From assembly GCF_003752155.1 (NCBI RefSeq), contig NZ_RJVG01000001.1:124001-188000 (forward strand): a DNA stretch of 64,000 bases, read 5' to 3'. This stretch comes from Mobilisporobacter senegalensis. Lineage in GTDB: Bacteria > Bacillota > Clostridia > Lachnospirales > Lachnospiraceae. A model generated the notes under the pieces. It had not been told where the DNA came from and made no database searches. It worked only from the letters and a program-made list of their open reading frames with translations. The translations under genes were made by a program, and so were the position numbers. Positions 37,408 to 46,625 of the stretch are shown here, piece after piece. Each line of letters starts with the position of its first letter. The first letter of the stretch is position 1.

Positions 37408-37764
37408 CCTTGCCTCGAGATTTATATTAGAATAGTCTTTACTTAATTCTCCTTTTAGAACCTTTAAGGATTCATGTGGTTCTTATTCTTTTTTGATTGC
37501 GCCAATCTCGGCAAAAAATTCTGTTTGAGCGTAGCGAGTTGGTTTTTTCGTGAAGGCAACGAGCTGATCATCAGGATAGTTAAGCTAAAATCTCATGTTT
37601 ACATAGAGATTGAGGCTTAATTATCCTGATAGTGGGCGACTGCCCACGAACTTAAGAAAAACGGAGTTTTTCTTAAGTTTAAAAGGCGAACCACTAGGAT
37701 ACTTAAGTGTGAAAAAAGAGAATTAGGCAATAGACTATTCTCAAATAAATTTAAAGGCAAGGAG
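37408..37764. repeat. 357-bp nested palindrome B2, which contains A3
   Basis: The left arm (37408 to about 37472) pairs imperfectly but continuously with the right arm (about 37690-37764). Visible segments include CCTTGCCT/AGGCAAGG, AGAATAGTCT/AGACTATTCT, TTAATTCTC/GAGAATTA and GTGGTTC/GAACCAC. Between the arms lie TTCTGTTTGAGCGTAGCGAG (37521-37540), shared with B1, and the complete A3 element. The result is one palindrome family nested in another, upstream of the DUF2156 gene. Confidence 0.85.
37557..37680. repeat. Composite hairpin element A3
   Basis: Starts with AGGCAACGAGCTGATCATC (37557 on), like the outer stem strand of A2. Arm 1 (37573-37631) has CATGTTTACAT at its tip. The core TAGTGGGCGACTGCCCACG (37632-37650) is identical to the complement of A2. 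Arm 2 (37652-37664 with 37668-37680) is a perfect 13-bp hairpin. The closing outer strand is missing, so this copy may have been truncated when embedded in B2. Confidence 0.9.
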
Positions 37765-37885
37765 TCATAATACCAGTCTCAATTATAAAAAAACTATAAA
37801 AATGTTTTTTATTTGTGGAAATGTGGTAGAATAAAGATTGGTTATTTTGTTACAAGACTTTAACGAAAGATAGGAAGGATAAAGA

Positions 37886-38806
37886 ATGAATCTAGAGTTT
37901 AAAACCTTAGATGCAAAATCCATGGAGGAGTTTAAACATTACTCTGCCATGCGTGATATATATATGAGTGAAGGCACATTCATAAATCAATTTATTTGGT
38001 CTAATTTTTATAAAACCAAATATTACGTAAATGAAAAATATCTGTTTTTTTTAATGAAAATAAATAAACAACCTGCGACTATGATTCCCTTTTGTAAAAA
38101 AGAGGATATTTTAGACGCCTTTCTAGAAATGAAGAGATATTTTAACGAGGAGTTACATTTACCCCTAAAAATTTATAATATAGATAAGCCTACCCTGGAA
38201 GTATTACAGGAGTCAAAAGAGTTTAATGAGGAATTTAAAGTAATCCCAAGCAGAGATACTTCAGATTATATGTATGATGGAGATAAACTAAGGTCCCTGA
38301 GTGGGCGGGCTTTGCACAAAAAGAAGAATCATTTGAACAATTTCCTTAAAACTTATGATGGAAGATATGAGTATAAAACATTAAACTGCGAGCATATTGA
38401 TGCAATCAAGGAATTTCATCTAAAGTGGTTAGAGAAAAGACAAATTGTTGATGAGAGAAATTTAATTGAAAGTGAAGAAACTGGTGTCTTTAAAATATTT
38501 GAAAATTGTTCCTTATTGGATTCTAAAATGGGGGGCATCTATGTGGACGGGAAACTTTCTGCTTATTCTATCGGCAGTTATTCTCCTTACACCAACTGTG
38601 CTTTCATACATATAGAGAAAGCAAATACTACTATGAACGGTCTTTATAACTTTATTAACCAGCAATTCTTAATTCATGAATTTCCAGACGCCAAATTAGT
38701 AAATCGTGAAGATGATCTGGGGCATGAAGGATTAAGGCAGTCTAAAATGTCATATAATCCAATTTATTTAGTTGATAAATTTCATGCTTTCCAGAAAAAC
38801 GAATAA
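37886..38806 (+). CDS. DUF2156 (LPG synthase C-terminal-like) protein
   Basis: 306 residues matching the GNAT-like domain shared by DUF2156 and lysyl-phosphatidylglycerol synthase C termini. Visible segments are the tryptophan-rich TFINQFIWSNFYKTKYYV start, LHKKKNHLNNFLKTY in the middle, MGGIYVDGKLSAYSIGSYSP, and the closing VNREDDLGHEGLRQSKMSYNP. It has no membrane helices, so it is not a complete MprF. It may transfer an acyl or aminoacyl group, but the acceptor is unknown. GGAAGGATAAAGA precedes the start. Confidence 0.82.
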   Translation: MNLEFKTLDAKSMEEFKHYSAMRDIYMSEGTFINQFIWSNFYKTKYYVNEKYLFFLMKINKQPATMIPFCKKEDILDAFLEMKRYFNEELHLPLKIYNIDKPTLEVLQESKEFNEEFKVIPSRDTSDYMYDGDKLRSLSGRALHKKKNHLNNFLKTYDGRYEYKTLNCEHIDAIKEFHLKWLEKRQIVDERNLIESEETGVFKIFENCSLLDSKMGGIYVDGKLSAYSIGSYSPYTNCAFIHIEKANTTMNGLYNFINQQFLIHEFPDAKLVNREDDLGHEGLRQSKMSYNPIYLVDKFHAFQKNE

Positions 38807-38820
38807 ATACATTCAATCTT

Positions 38821-38879
38821 TTTAAATTATAGGAAGTCATATGCTTATAATAGCAATAAAGTCTTTCCTATAATTTAAA
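38821..38879. terminator. Bidirectional terminator hairpin
   Basis: TTTAAATTATAGGAA (38821-38835) pairs perfectly with 38865-38879. It begins 14 bases after the DUF2156 stop. Confidence 0.75.
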
Positions 38880-38880
38880 G

Positions 38881-38971
38881 AAGGTCCAGATTAAACCTGA
38901 TATGCTCTCCCTGTTATTAGTAACTATAATAACATTCTTATGTAGGGATGATATCAGTAATCTCAGACCTT
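38881..38971. terminator. Second long hairpin with T run
   Basis: AAGGTCCAGATTAAACCTGATAT faces ATATCAGTAATCTCAGACCTT with inner pairing, and TTTTTT follows on the plus strand. It lies between the convergent DUF2156 and DUF4065 genes, so it may be a backup terminator. Confidence 0.7.
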
Positions 38972-39026
38972 TTTTATATTTAATTATTATATGTATAATC
39001 TTATATAGTTTTATAAATCAATTGTG

Positions 39027-39821
39027 TTAACGAATCAATGATTTAATTTGAAACATTCTTTGATCTGTATATCCAGCAATCTTGACAATCGAATTAATGT
39101 TATATTGTTCAATAATATCTTTGAAATAATCTTTTAGCGTATCTTTAGAAATGATATTATTATTAAATTTATCTTTACTAACTTTAAGAGCTATTTTCTC
39201 ATAAGACAGTATTGCTTTTAAAGCTTTTGGTCCATACCAGTTAAAAACTTCTACTACCCCTTGTATCAGTTCTTTTTCACGACTGGACAATGCTTCTTCA
39301 CCAATATCCAAAGGAGAGATTCCTTTCGATATCATATTCTTATATATTTTTGGATAAGGCATATTCTCTTCACTAATTATGTAATCTTCTTCAAATAATT
39401 CCACATCATAAATTGCCAGTGAAAAACCTTGGGTATAATATAACATTGCTTGTACTGCTGATGCACAAATTTGCCCCTCTGTAATATTTACTATGTACTG
39501 AGCTACAACATCTAACTTAGAACCCATGAGCTTATTAAGAACTGCATTTTTGCTCTTCCGATAAGCCACTCCTGTCAATTTATCTTTATTCTGATTCAGT
39601 ATTTTCAGATAATACACAGGATTATTAAGCAGCGTGCGTAACTTATTAGAATACTCGCTTGTTGGTATATCTCCGTCTATGTATCTGATTATTGTTGTCT
39701 CACCCCAACCCAACAATTTTGCAAGAGGTTTTTTACCAATGCGATATTCATTTAATATAACAAAAATATCATCCGACGTTATAATCGGTTCCTCATTCTT
39801 TATTTGTTTATTTTTTTCCAT
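39027..39821 (-). CDS. Panacea/DUF4065 protein with N-terminal HTH
   Basis: 264 residues. An N-terminal MqsA/Xre-like helix-turn-helix (about 18-60, GKKPLAKLLGWGETTIIRYI) is followed by a Panacea (DUF4065, SocA-like) domain (about 90-200). The domain has its typical ASAVQAMLYYTQGFSLAIYD and a GVVEVFNWYGPKALKAIL-like segment. In other bacteria this domain is the antitoxin of PanAT toxin-antitoxin pairs or a proteolytic adaptor. No toxin gene adjoins it here: both sides hold terminators and short gaps. It has its own promoter. It is probably an orphan regulator or antitoxin. Confidence 0.8.
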   Translation of the reverse strand: MEKNKQIKNEEPIITSDDIFVILNEYRIGKKPLAKLLGWGETTIIRYIDGDIPTSEYSNKLRTLLNNPVYYLKILNQNKDKLTGVAYRKSKNAVLNKLMGSKLDVVAQYIVNITEGQICASAVQAMLYYTQGFSLAIYDVELFEEDYIISEENMPYPKIYKNMISKGISPLDIGEEALSSREKELIQGVVEVFNWYGPKALKAILSYEKIALKVSKDKFNNNIISKDTLKDYFKDIIEQYNINSIVKIAGYTDQRMFQIKSLIR

Positions 39822-39857
39822 ATTATGACCCTTTCTTATTAATTTTACCTCATCTTA

Positions 39858-39886
39858 ATAATATGTCATTTTATTCAATTGTTCAA
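39858..39886 (-). promoter_or_regulatory. Promoter of the Panacea/DUF4065 gene
   Basis: TTGAAC (39881-39886) and TATTAT (39858-39863) lie on the minus strand with a 17-base spacer, about 37 bases upstream of the start codon. Confidence 0.7.
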
Positions 39887-40022
39887 CCCAAAAAAATAGT
39901 AAATTAGCACTATTTCGACAAAATTCTGGTAATATCTTTATTATATATCAGTTAAATTTTGTTAGAATTAATGGATGCTTTTGCTGACAGGTAATAAATT
40001 TGGTGGTAAATTTTAAAAAAGA

Positions 40023-40040
40023 GCCACCCTTACGGGCGGC
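40023..40040 (-). terminator. Terminator of the ktr/rRNA methyltransferase operon
   Basis: On the minus strand, GCCGCCC faces GGGTGGC with one G-U pair, then CTCTTTTTT. It lies 60 bases after the methyltransferase stop. Confidence 0.75.
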
Positions 40041-40098
40041 ATTCTCTTAATTCTTATGGGCTTTAAGATTCTTATAAGTCATTTAGGATTTTTATAAA

Positions 40099-40884
40099 TT
40101 AGTAACGTCTTTGCCGGTAGATTTCATACATAAGAATAGCTGCTGCAATAGCAGCATTCAAAGACTCCACCCTGCCTTCCATTGGAATCTTTATATACCT
40201 GTCTGCCAGCTCAGCAATCTCCTCACTAAGACCATTGGCCTCATTTCCAATTAGAATTCCACATTTCTTCGTATAGTCCTCTTTGTCATAATCCTTTCTT
40301 CCTGCAAGATGTGCCGCATATAAGGCAACTCCACATTTCTTGGCCTTTTCCAATGTATCTTTGAGATCTTCCACATATATATATGGCATACGGTATATGG
40401 AACCCATAGTAGAACGAATTACTTTAGGGTTATATAAGTCTACACAGGATTTGCTCAGAATGATGCCGGTTACCCCTGCCCCTTCTGAAGTTCTAATAAT
40501 TGTTCCAAGATTTCCTGGATCCCTTAAATCCTCCAGTATAACAAGATTAGCAGCCTCTTGATTCAAAATATCTTTAAGATCATAATGTTGTTTCTTAATA
40601 ATTGCCATAATTCCTTGAGGGGTAATCGTATCTGAAACTTCTTTAAAGACAGTATCCTTTACAACTTCATAGGAAACGTTATTAAAATATTCCTCACTAT
40701 ATTTTAATAGGATATCATTATAGAGGGATTCGGATATATATACTTTTACAACTTTATCCTTTGGTACCTCCTCATACATTTTTATTCCTTCAATAACAAA
40801 GACATCCTGTTCATTACGTGCCTTTGCCTTTTTCTGAAGCTGCATTAAATTTTTTATCTGTCCATTGCTGCTGCTACTAATCAA
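40099..40884 (-). CDS. TrmH/SpoU-family rRNA 2'-O-methyltransferase
   Basis: 261 residues. An N-terminal L30e-like substrate-binding domain (about 1-95, starting MISSSSNGQIKNLMQLQKKA) precedes the SpoU knot domain. The knot motifs are LEDLRDPGNLGTIIRTSEG, LIGNEANGLSEE and IPMEGRVESLNAAIAAAILM. The protein uses S-adenosylmethionine to methylate ribose in RNA. The family includes RlmB and TsnR-like enzymes, so the target nucleotide is not certain. It is the last gene of a leftward operon after the two potassium-uptake genes. Confidence 0.9.
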   Translation of the reverse strand: MISSSSNGQIKNLMQLQKKAKARNEQDVFVIEGIKMYEEVPKDKVVKVYISESLYNDILLKYSEEYFNNVSYEVVKDTVFKEVSDTITPQGIMAIIKKQHYDLKDILNQEAANLVILEDLRDPGNLGTIIRTSEGAGVTGIILSKSCVDLYNPKVIRSTMGSIYRMPYIYVEDLKDTLEKAKKCGVALYAAHLAGRKDYDKEDYTKKCGILIGNEANGLSEEIAELADRYIKIPMEGRVESLNAAIAAAILMYEIYRQRRY

Positions 40885-40900
40885 TTGCTATATCTCCTTA

Positions 40901-41575
40901 TTATGAATTTACTTCCTTATTCTTTAGTATTTTAAGCTTATTTAATATTTCATTCTTACCTATTACAATAAGAACATCGTTTTTAGTAATATAATCATCC
41001 GCATCCGGATTAATGTTTAACTCATCATCTTGTTTAATGCCTATTACATTTAGCTTGTACCTGGAACGTAAATTTAAATCTTTTAAACTCTTGCCATCCC
41101 ACTCGTCAAGTGGTTCTAATTCCATTAAACTATATGTTGATGATAGTTCCACTGCATCAAAGAAATTCCCCATAATGAGGTTATGGGCAACACGCATGCC
41201 CGTTTCCTTCTCTGGAAAGACTACCATATCTGCTCCAACTTTTTTTAAAATCTTTGCATGGAGATCCGTCTGAGCCTTCACAAGTACATATGGGATTCCT
41301 AATTCTTTCACAAGTATTGTTGCCATTACACTTGCTTCTAAGTCTTCACTCATTGCTATAACAGCACCGTCAAAATTACTGAGCCCTAAGGTTGAAAGAG
41401 TTTCACTATCTGTAGCATCTGCTTTTACTGCATAAGTAACAATGTCAGCAATATCTTTAATTTTATCTTCATTGTCATCTACTGCCAGAACTTCACAGCC
41501 ACTTTCAGCCAGAGTAGTCGCTACACTCCATCCAAATCTACCAAGTCCAAATACAACAAATTCCTTTTTATCCAT
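40901..41575 (-). CDS. Potassium uptake regulatory subunit (KtrA/TrkA family)
   Basis: A 224-residue cytoplasmic RCK protein. The N-terminal Rossmann fold has GLGRFG (10-15) and the acidic ribose-binding VDDNEDK, and binds nucleotides. The C-terminal RCK_C domain (about 140-222) may bind a nucleotide or cyclic di-AMP, as in KtrA. It lies 30 bases downstream of the matching membrane subunit, which it gates. Confidence 0.92.
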   Translation of the reverse strand: MDKKEFVVFGLGRFGWSVATTLAESGCEVLAVDDNEDKIKDIADIVTYAVKADATDSETLSTLGLSNFDGAVIAMSEDLEASVMATILVKELGIPYVLVKAQTDLHAKILKKVGADMVVFPEKETGMRVAHNLIMGNFFDAVELSSTYSLMELEPLDEWDGKSLKDLNLRSRYKLNVIGIKQDDELNINPDADDYITKNDVLIVIGKNEILNKLKILKNKEVNS

Positions 41576-41605
41576 ACTATATCCCTTTCTTACCTATATT
41601 GTCAA

Positions 41606-42988
41606 TTATCCAACTAATATCTTCTCTTCCGGAAGACGTAATCCTTTACTTTTGTCTTTACTTACATTTAAAGCTAATGCCAATGAAATTGGGCCAATAC
41701 GTCCTAAATACATAGTAATAATGATAATAATTTTACCTATTGGAGATAATGACAAAGTTACATCTCTTGAAAGGCCTACCGTCCCTAATGCGGATGCCAC
41801 TTCGTATAAGATATCAATGAAATCTCTATTCTCTACTACGGATAAGCATATAGTAGAGACCATTAATGTTGTGAAGCTGAACAAGAAAACAGCTAAGGCT
41901 TTCTTTATATAACCATCTATTATTTTTCGATGATAAATCTCAACATCTTGTTTCCCTTTAATACTTGATAAAGCAGCAAGGATTAACACTGCTATCGTTA
42001 CTGTTTTAATACCACCTGCCGTACCGGATGGTGAACCTCCAATGAACATAAAAATGACACCAATGAATGCGGAACCATTTCTTAAACTTTCTTGAGGTAT
42101 TGTAAAATATCCGGCAGTCCTTAAAGTTACTGACTGGAAGAAAGAAGCCATTACCTTATTGCCCAAGGAAAGCTTTCCAATGGTAAGTTCATTATTATAT
42201 TCATTTAAAAATATAAAAGCTGCGCCAAATAAGATTAACATTCCAGTTACTGTTAATGCTATTTTGGTATGCAAATCTAGTTTTTTGATATATTTTTTCA
42301 TTGAAAATTGTTCTTTCACTGCCAATCTGCTTTTTTTAATAATATCCCACCAAACCGGATAACCAATACCACCTAATATAATTAATACCATTGTATTAAT
42401 ATTGATCAAAGGGTTTGTTTGATAAGGTACAAAGCTTGTTGGACCAATTAAATCAATACCTGCATTGCAGAATGCTGATATCCCATGAAAAATAGAATAC
42501 CATATCCCTTTTATTACTCCAAACTCCGGAATAAATTGGAAGCAATAAAAAATTGCTCCAATTCCTTCAACTATGAGGGTCCCCTGCATGATTTTAATAG
42601 TTAATTTTACAAGTCCTCTTAAAGTATCAAGATTATATGCATCCTGTATTAATAGCCGGTCCATCAAAGTAATTCTTTTTCGAAGTATTAATAGTATTGT
42701 AGTTGTAAAGGTAACAACTCCAAACCCTCCAAATTGTATTAAGGCCAATATTACAACCTGTCCAAAAAAACTCCAATGCTCAGCTGTAACTACTGTTGTA
42801 AGACCGGTAACACATATGGATGTAGTAGCCGTAAATAAAGCATCTATAAATGGGGTAAACTCTCCATTTTTTGATGCTATTGGTAACGTTAATACACATC
42901 CTCCAATTAAGATTGCTATAAGAAAACCTCCGGTTATCATCTGGGTGGTTGTAAACTTTTTTTTCTTAAAAAATAACATTTTTGTCAC
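41606..42988 (-). CDS. Potassium uptake transmembrane subunit (KtrB/TrkH family)
   Basis: A 460-residue K+ transporter subunit with the four repeated helix-pore-helix units of the Trk/Ktr superfamily. Selectivity-filter-like segments contain TTSICVTGLTT, GISAFCNAGIDL, VTLRTAGYFTIP and ALGTVGLSRD, with the conserved glycine in each. The size fits KtrB. It heads the operon ktrB-ktrA-methyltransferase, where K+ uptake is coupled to osmotic and pH homeostasis. Confidence 0.92.
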   Translation of the reverse strand: MTKMLFFKKKKFTTTQMITGGFLIAILIGGCVLTLPIASKNGEFTPFIDALFTATTSICVTGLTTVVTAEHWSFFGQVVILALIQFGGFGVVTFTTTILLILRKRITLMDRLLIQDAYNLDTLRGLVKLTIKIMQGTLIVEGIGAIFYCFQFIPEFGVIKGIWYSIFHGISAFCNAGIDLIGPTSFVPYQTNPLININTMVLIILGGIGYPVWWDIIKKSRLAVKEQFSMKKYIKKLDLHTKIALTVTGMLILFGAAFIFLNEYNNELTIGKLSLGNKVMASFFQSVTLRTAGYFTIPQESLRNGSAFIGVIFMFIGGSPSGTAGGIKTVTIAVLILAALSSIKGKQDVEIYHRKIIDGYIKKALAVFLFSFTTLMVSTICLSVVENRDFIDILYEVASALGTVGLSRDVTLSLSPIGKIIIIITMYLGRIGPISLALALNVSKDKSKGLRLPEEKILVG

Positions 42989-43122
42989 CTCTGGTTTATG
43001 GCATATCCACTATTATAGTTCATCTATATAAATATGCAATACATTTTTCATTTTCTAACAGAATCTTAACATTGGTTATTATATTAATCATTTTTTCCAT
43101 TATAAATACTAAAATATACGCA

Positions 43123-43162
43123 AAAAGGTAAGTCTTAAAAATATATTTAAGGCTTACCTTTT
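43123..43162 (-). terminator. Terminator after prfA
   Basis: AAAAGGTAAGTCTTAAA and its near-perfect complement form a 17-bp stem. An A run to the left supplies the T tail. It ends the rho-to-prfA cluster. Confidence 0.8.
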
Positions 43163-43200
43163 GTTAAAATGGATTTACTTATTATTCAATCAATAATTAT

Positions 43201-44277
43201 TTAGGCTGACTCCTGCATATTACTCAATTTTGCTGCCTGATCAGCGGATATCAGGCTATCAATAATTTCATCAATATCTCCATCCATTATTGCATCCAGC
43301 CTGTGAACAGTTAATTTTATTCTATGGTCAGTAACACGTCCCTGTGGGAAATTATATGTTCTGATTTTTTCTGAACGGTCTCCCGTACCAACCTGGCTTT
43401 TTCTTGCTTCTGCTTCTGCATCCTGTGCTTTCTGTATTTCCATATCATATAATCTGGAACGTAAGACCTTAAGTGCCTTATCTTTGTTCTTTAATTGTGA
43501 TTTCTCATCCTGACAGGAAATAACTATTCCTGTTGGGATGTGAGTCAAACGAACTGCGGAATCAGTAGTATTAACTGACTGTCCACCATTCCCTGACGAA
43601 CGGAATACATCAAATTTACAATCATTCATATCAATTTCAATATCAACGTCTTCTGCCTCCGGCATAATTGCAACTGTGGCAGTAGAAGTATGAATACGTC
43701 CACCGGATTCTGTCACTGGAATTCTTTGTACCCGGTGCACACCACTTTCATATTTTAATTTGGAATATGCACCAAAACCGGTAATCATAAAGATTGCTTC
43801 TTTAAATCCGCCTAATCCGTTTTCATTTAAACTCATAGTTTCAACTCTCCAACGGTTTTTCTCAGCATATTTGGAATATAATCGAAACAATTCAGCTGCA
43901 AAAAGAGCTGCTTCATCTCCACCTGCTCCTGCACGGATTTCTACGATAACATTTTTCTCATCATTTGGATCTTTTGGCAAAAGAAGAATCTTTAATTCTT
44001 CTTCGATTTTACCAAGTCTTGCTTTGCATTCATTTAACTCTTCTTTTGCAAGTTCCCTAAGTTCTTCATCCGATTCTTCTTCTAACATTGCCAGACTATC
44101 TTCGATTCCTTCCTTTGTTGCTTTATATTCCTTATATTTATCAACAATAGGCGTAAGATCTGCTTGTTCTTTCATAAGTTGTCTGAATTTCGTCTGGTCA
44201 TTTACAACGCTGGGTTCATTTAATTCATCCGTAATTTCCAGATACCTGTTCAGCGTATCCTCTAATTTATCAAACAT
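43201..44277 (-). CDS. prfA: Peptide chain release factor 1
   Basis: A 358-residue class I release factor for UAA and UAG codons. The peptide-release GGQ motif is at 231-233 and the RF1-type stop-codon reader PVT at 187-189. PVT, rather than SPF, distinguishes it from RF2. It is transcribed just after prmC, the methyltransferase that modifies its GGQ glutamine. Confidence 0.97.
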   Translation of the reverse strand: MFDKLEDTLNRYLEITDELNEPSVVNDQTKFRQLMKEQADLTPIVDKYKEYKATKEGIEDSLAMLEEESDEELRELAKEELNECKARLGKIEEELKILLLPKDPNDEKNVIVEIRAGAGGDEAALFAAELFRLYSKYAEKNRWRVETMSLNENGLGGFKEAIFMITGFGAYSKLKYESGVHRVQRIPVTESGGRIHTSTATVAIMPEAEDVDIEIDMNDCKFDVFRSSGNGGQSVNTTDSAVRLTHIPTGIVISCQDEKSQLKNKDKALKVLRSRLYDMEIQKAQDAEAEARKSQVGTGDRSEKIRTYNFPQGRVTDHRIKLTVHRLDAIMDGDIDEIIDSLISADQAAKLSNMQESA

Positions 44278-44318
44278 ACGTTATTCCTCCATTTATATAA
44301 AATGAATCTTCTTAATCA

Positions 44319-45164
44319 TTATATTCTTCCATATGCAACTCTATTAAGCCCTGCCAGGTCTTTTATTATTTCCACATCATAGTATCCCGATTTTTTCAAT
44401 AGTTGTACCAAATCAGGCCCTTGGTCATATCCTATTTCTAAGAATAACATCCCACCCGGATTTAGATATTTTCCGGCTTCCGCTGCGATCCTACGGTAAA
44501 AATGCAATCCATCTTCTTTTCCATCCAGTGCAATAAACGGTTCATGTTCTTTTACTTCTACCATTAGTCCATTAATATCTGCAGTAGGAATATACGGTGG
44601 ATTGGATACGATAATATCAAATTTGCCTGTGACAGATTCAAATAAATCTCCATGTAAAAGAGTTACATCTACCTGATGGCTTTTAATATTTTCTTTGGCT
44701 ATTTCAAGAGCTTTCTTTGATATATCTGTTCCAACTGCTCTCTTTAGCCTGCCTAATTTAGATAAGCTGGTGATTATACATCCAGAGCCTGTGCATAGAT
44801 CAAGAATTTCTTTATCTTTTGCCACTTTCAGCACTTCTTCAACCAGAATTTCTGTATCCTGTCTTGGTATTAGAACACCCGGACCAACTTTAAATTTTAG
44901 TCCCATAAATTCCTGTTCCCCAGTAATATATTGTAACGGAACATTATCTGCACGCTTCTGGGTTAATGCAGTATATTCATCCATTTGAAGAGATGTGATT
45001 TCTCTGTCAGAGTGGAGGAAAAATTCTGCTCTGGTCACATTAAAATAGTATTCCATCAGATACCAGGCATCTAACTTTGCCTCTTTAATACCTTCTTCTT
45101 CAAGAGTTTTTACTCCTTTAGCTAAAGCTGTAGCTAATGTGATTTTGTTCTTTTTATCATTCAT
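44319..45164 (-). CDS. prmC: RF glutamine-N5 methyltransferase
   Basis: 281 residues. The SAM-binding motif I is DLCTGSGCI (122-130) and the catalytic NPPY is at 188-191. An N-terminal helical domain (about 10-80) recognises release factors. It methylates the GGQ glutamine of RF1/RF2. Its start overlaps the DUF1385 gene end by 8 bases, and prfA begins 41 bases later. Confidence 0.96.
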   Translation of the reverse strand: MNDKKNKITLATALAKGVKTLEEEGIKEAKLDAWYLMEYYFNVTRAEFFLHSDREITSLQMDEYTALTQKRADNVPLQYITGEQEFMGLKFKVGPGVLIPRQDTEILVEEVLKVAKDKEILDLCTGSGCIITSLSKLGRLKRAVGTDISKKALEIAKENIKSHQVDVTLLHGDLFESVTGKFDIIVSNPPYIPTADINGLMVEVKEHEPFIALDGKEDGLHFYRRIAAEAGKYLNPGGMLFLEIGYDQGPDLVQLLKKSGYYDVEIIKDLAGLNRVAYGRI

Positions 45165-46227
45165 TTGATTTCTGATTCTCTATAAAATATTTATCCAGGG
45201 CACGAAGTATTTCATCGTCCTCATCTTCATCTTCATCCTGTAGAAGACTTTCTTTTGCTACGCTAAATTCTTCATTTACCTTTACAGGTTCTTGTTCTGC
45301 CACTGTCGTATTTTCAGCCAAATATGCCTTCCAATCGAAAACAGCTTCTACTGACTGAATTGCAACTTCTATCATATCATCCTCAGGTTCTTTCGTGGTG
45401 AGGCCTTGAAGCCATAACCCCGGTTTACTTAGTATCCCAACCAATTTAGAATCACTTTTCCCTGCCAGTCTGATAAACTCATAAGAAACTCCTGCAATTA
45501 CGGGAACGAGTAACAAACGAATTATCACACGTAACCATACTGTATCTGTTCTTATAAACAGAAAGAATAATATACTAAAAAACATAACTATTAACATAAA
45601 ACTTGTACCACATCTTTTATGTTCTTTACTTTGGATTCTCACATTCTCTACTGTAAGTTCCAACCCATGTTCAATACAGTTAATCGTTTTATGTTCCGCA
45701 CCATGATATTGAAACACACGTTTTATATCTTTCATTTGTGAGATTGCTACTACATAAGTAATAAATATTAATATACGAATAAAGCCTTCGATAATTGCTA
45801 ATGTTACCTGGGATTCAATATGGCTTTGGAAAAATTCCGCTATAAAAAAAGGAAGTAACATAAAGATTCCTATTGCCATTACTATGGATAAAAGTATTGT
45901 AAATCCCATGACAATCTTCTCTGCTTTTTCTTTAAATACTTTCGTGAATGCAGTCTCTATTTTCCCTGGTTTTATCTCTTCCTCTTCATAAAAACTGGCT
46001 GAAAAGGTAAGAGTCTTCATACCTATCATCATAGACTCAATGAATGCTAATATACCTCGAAATATAGGAAGCTTAAAAAGCTTATATTTTTCTGAAATAC
46101 TTACAAATGTACTCTTTTCAATTGCAATCTCTTTCCCCGGTTTTCGAACTGCTACTGCATACACATCTTTATTCTTCATCATAACACCTTCGATAACCGC
46201 TTGTCCTCCAATGCCAGAAGATTTCAT
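45157..46227 (-). CDS. DUF1385 membrane protein
   Basis: A 356-residue membrane protein with the DUF1385 signature GGQAVIEGVMM at residues 7-17 and YHGAEHKTINCIEHG in the middle. Five or so membrane helices are followed by an acidic C-terminal tail with the run DEDEDEDDE. In many Firmicutes it lies between rpmE and prmC. The biochemical role is unknown. Confidence 0.88.
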   Translation of the reverse strand: MKSSGIGGQAVIEGVMMKNKDVYAVAVRKPGKEIAIEKSTFVSISEKYKLFKLPIFRGILAFIESMMIGMKTLTFSASFYEEEEIKPGKIETAFTKVFKEKAEKIVMGFTILLSIVMAIGIFMLLPFFIAEFFQSHIESQVTLAIIEGFIRILIFITYVVAISQMKDIKRVFQYHGAEHKTINCIEHGLELTVENVRIQSKEHKRCGTSFMLIVMFFSILFFLFIRTDTVWLRVIIRLLLVPVIAGVSYEFIRLAGKSDSKLVGILSKPGLWLQGLTTKEPEDDMIEVAIQSVEAVFDWKAYLAENTTVAEQEPVKVNEEFSVAKESLLQDEDEDEDDEILRALDKYFIENQKSNE

Positions 46228-46302
46228 ACCTTTTCACCGCTTTCTTTTATCATTTAAAAATAGGCTGAGATTAACAAACCTCAACCTGTTTTAATCATTA
46301 CT

Positions 46303-46512
46303 TTAGTTTTCTTGACTTAAACCGTATCTACGGTTGAACTTATCAATAGCACCACGAGCTGCAGCTGCTTTTTGTTGACCAGTGTAGAATGAATGACACT
46401 TTGAACAAATTTCTACGTGGATATCTTCTTTTGTTGAACCAGTTACGAATTCATTACCACAGTTGCAAACTACTTTTGCCTGATAGTAATTAGGATGGAT
46501 TCCTTCTCTCAT
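46303..46512 (-). CDS. rpmE: Ribosomal protein L31 (zinc-binding type)
   Basis: A 69-residue 50S subunit protein. Cysteines C16, C18, C36 and C39 form the zinc ribbon, so this is the C+ form rather than the zinc-independent L31B. AAAGAGGTGAAAA precedes the start. It follows rho by 113 bases in the leftward cluster. Confidence 0.96.
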   Translation of the reverse strand: MREGIHPNYYQAKVVCNCGNEFVTGSTKEDIHVEICSKCHSFYTGQQKAAAARGAIDKFNRRYGLSQEN

Positions 46513-46625
46513 ATTTTCACCTCTTTACAAACTTTTCGTATTAAAGTTGGCTTGCACCAATTTTATCCTATCTTATAAACAGCTTTTTTATTATAGCATA
46601 GGTCATGAGTGATTGCAATAGTTAT

